From the NCBI GenBank assembly GCA_016934015.1, contig JAFGTQ010000067.1, positions 1 through 44,060 of the forward strand: a stretch of DNA of 44,060 nt. The letters run 5' to 3'. The stretch comes from Acholeplasmataceae bacterium. GTDB taxonomy: Bacteria > Bacillota_I > Bacilli_A > Acholeplasmatales > Acholeplasmataceae. Below the pieces are notes generated by a model. The model saw only the letters and a list, made by a program, of their open reading frames with translations, did no database searches and was not told where the DNA came from. Shown in pieces: positions 43,294 to 44,060 of the stretch. The stretch's first letter is position 1. Every line of letters begins with the position of its first letter. The position numbers were made by a program, and so were the translations under genes.

Positions 43294-43977
43294 ATGAAAT
43301 ATATTGCACATCGAGGATACTCTAGTAAGGCTCCTGAAAATACGGTACCATCCTTTACTCTTGCTGGTGAAAAACAGCGGTTTTATGGTATAGAATGTGA
43401 TTTATATACGACGAAAGATGGACAGTTCGTCGTTTTTCATGATGAAAATTTAAAAAGAATGACAGGTGTTGATGGCTCTATCATGGATTATACATTTGAT
43501 GAAATCATGGCAATGAATATCATCAAAGGTCCGAAAATCAAACAATATTCAACTCTAAAAATTCCTACGTTTGAAGAATATATTGAAATTTGTACATATT
43601 ATGATAAAACAGCAGTCATTGAAATTAAAAAGATACATGATATTACACAGTTAACTCAACTCATTGAAATCATTGATAATCATCCAGGTTTAAAATCAAT
43701 TGTGATTTCATTCAATTTGAATTATTTAAAATATATTCGAGCAATTTCCAATTGTGAACTACAGTTGCTTACCGATACCATCAATGATGAAATCATATAT
43801 GAATGTCGAGTGAATCAATTGGATCTTTCGATGCCAAAAGAGTTGATTCATAAAGATTTAGTGAAACAATTAAAAAAAGAAGGATTTAAAATTGGGACAT
43901 TTACTGTTGATGATTCTAAAATGGCACTTGAATTTGAAAAATTAAAAATTGATTATCTAACAACGAATAAATTATAA
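43294..43977 (+). CDS. Glycerophosphodiester phosphodiesterase
   Basis: The 227-residue enzyme splits glycerophosphodiesters into glycerol 3-phosphate and an alcohol such as choline. Its catalytic residues are clear: H6-R7-G8 with E15, E34 and D36 in GIECDLYTT, and H49-D50 in VVFHDENL. There is no signal peptide, so it is probably cytosolic. ATG 43294 follows AGAGG. A longer reading from 43246 would run through the promoter. The operator-like repeats upstream suggest regulation by substrate supply. Confidence 0.92.
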   Translation: MKYIAHRGYSSKAPENTVPSFTLAGEKQRFYGIECDLYTTKDGQFVVFHDENLKRMTGVDGSIMDYTFDEIMAMNIIKGPKIKQYSTLKIPTFEEYIEICTYYDKTAVIEIKKIHDITQLTQLIEIIDNHPGLKSIVISFNLNYLKYIRAISNCELQLLTDTINDEIIYECRVNQLDLSMPKELIHKDLVKQLKKEGFKIGTFTVDDSKMALEFEKLKIDYLTTNKL

Positions 43978-43981
43978 AGGA

Positions 43982-43999
43982 GACTTACTATAATAAGTC
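43982..43999 (+). promoter_or_regulatory. Inverted repeat containing a -10-like TATAAT at the window end
   Basis: GACTTA (43982-43987) and TAAGTC (43994-43999) flank CTATAA, so TATAAT (43989-43994) lies across the loop. It may be a promoter with a dyad, or a weak hairpin after the phosphodiesterase gene. No gene is seen in the remaining 61 bases. Confidence 0.3.
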
Positions 44000-44060
44000 A
44001 AGCAATTAATGAGATTAAATAGTAAAAGACCTCACATGGAAGCCTAATTGTGTTTATGAA

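Noticed and set aside
1-44060. TGA read as tryptophan (mollicute code 4)
   Set aside because: Several conserved genes end exactly at TGA, and all conserved Trp positions examined are TGG, so the standard bacterial code applies.
1-44060. tRNA genes, CRISPR arrays, insertion sequences or prophage
   Set aside because: No cloverleaf-like segment, regular direct repeats, transposase or phage gene was seen. All gaps between genes are short and filled by promoters and terminators.
44000-44060. Possible riboswitch or small RNA at the right edge
   Set aside because: The sequence is cut off by the window, and no known riboswitch core is recognisable.

Overview
This window is a low-GC, gene-dense chromosomal segment. 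The gene order follows the Bacillus subtilis backbone, but many genes are missing. Start sites carry strong AGGAGG-type ribosome binding sites, and the gaps between genes are short. TGA is used only as a stop (for example at the ends of the U32, ymdB, mutL, miaA and yqeH genes) and Trp is TGG, so the genetic code is the standard bacterial one. A reduced Firmicutes-like core with TGA stops best fits an Acholeplasma-like mollicute or a close relative (Acholeplasmatales/Izemoplasmatales/Haloplasma type). That placement is an inference from synteny and composition, not from a marker-gene tree. No tRNA, rRNA, CRISPR array, insertion sequence or prophage was seen.

Layout. 12-2365: a U32 tRNA-hydroxylation-type protein, a YgjP-like metallopeptidase and greA. 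2365-5427: yqeG-yqeH-yqeK-rsfS-yqeM, an overlapping operon for ribosome maturation and nucleotide clean-up. 5491-8053: the competence genes comEA and comEC. 8087-9991: holA, an epsilon-like exonuclease and convergent rpsT. 10089-11705: pgsA and recA. 11808-14294: an accessory operon of a stand-alone cobalamin-binding protein plus a MacB/LolCDE-like ABC transporter. 14428-15048: an unrecognised anchored protein on the minus strand. 15243-25217: rny, ymdB, miaB, ymcA, a tail-anchored protein with SAP/HeH-like repeats at the cotE position, mutS and mutL. 25214-27621: miaA-aroK-aroQ with efp following. 27710-33265: rluB-type synthase, cmk, S1-domain protein, der, gpsA and the HU gene. 33356-43977 is the more accessory end: an ankyrin protein, a CPBP protease (minus strand), rdgB, a YfcE-like phosphodiesterase, a choline-kinase-like enzyme, a 1001-residue protein with degenerate GGDEF and EAL domains, a HEPN-like partner, two small proteins, a NamA-type oxidoreductase and a glycerophosphodiesterase.

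How the genes work together. Most of the window is information processing: RNA decay and processing (rny, ymdB, ymcA), tRNA modification (miaA, miaB, U32), ribosome assembly (yqeH, der, rsfS, rluB), mismatch repair and recombination (mutS, mutL, recA), and DNA uptake (comEA, comEC). The two most interesting blocks are the B12-sensor/ABC-transporter operon and the degenerate GGDEF-EAL/HEPN pair. Both look like signalling modules in a genome that has otherwise been streamlined. Two features recur at sequence level: intrinsic terminators whose stems include the stop codon, and promoters with an extended -10 (TGnTATAAT).
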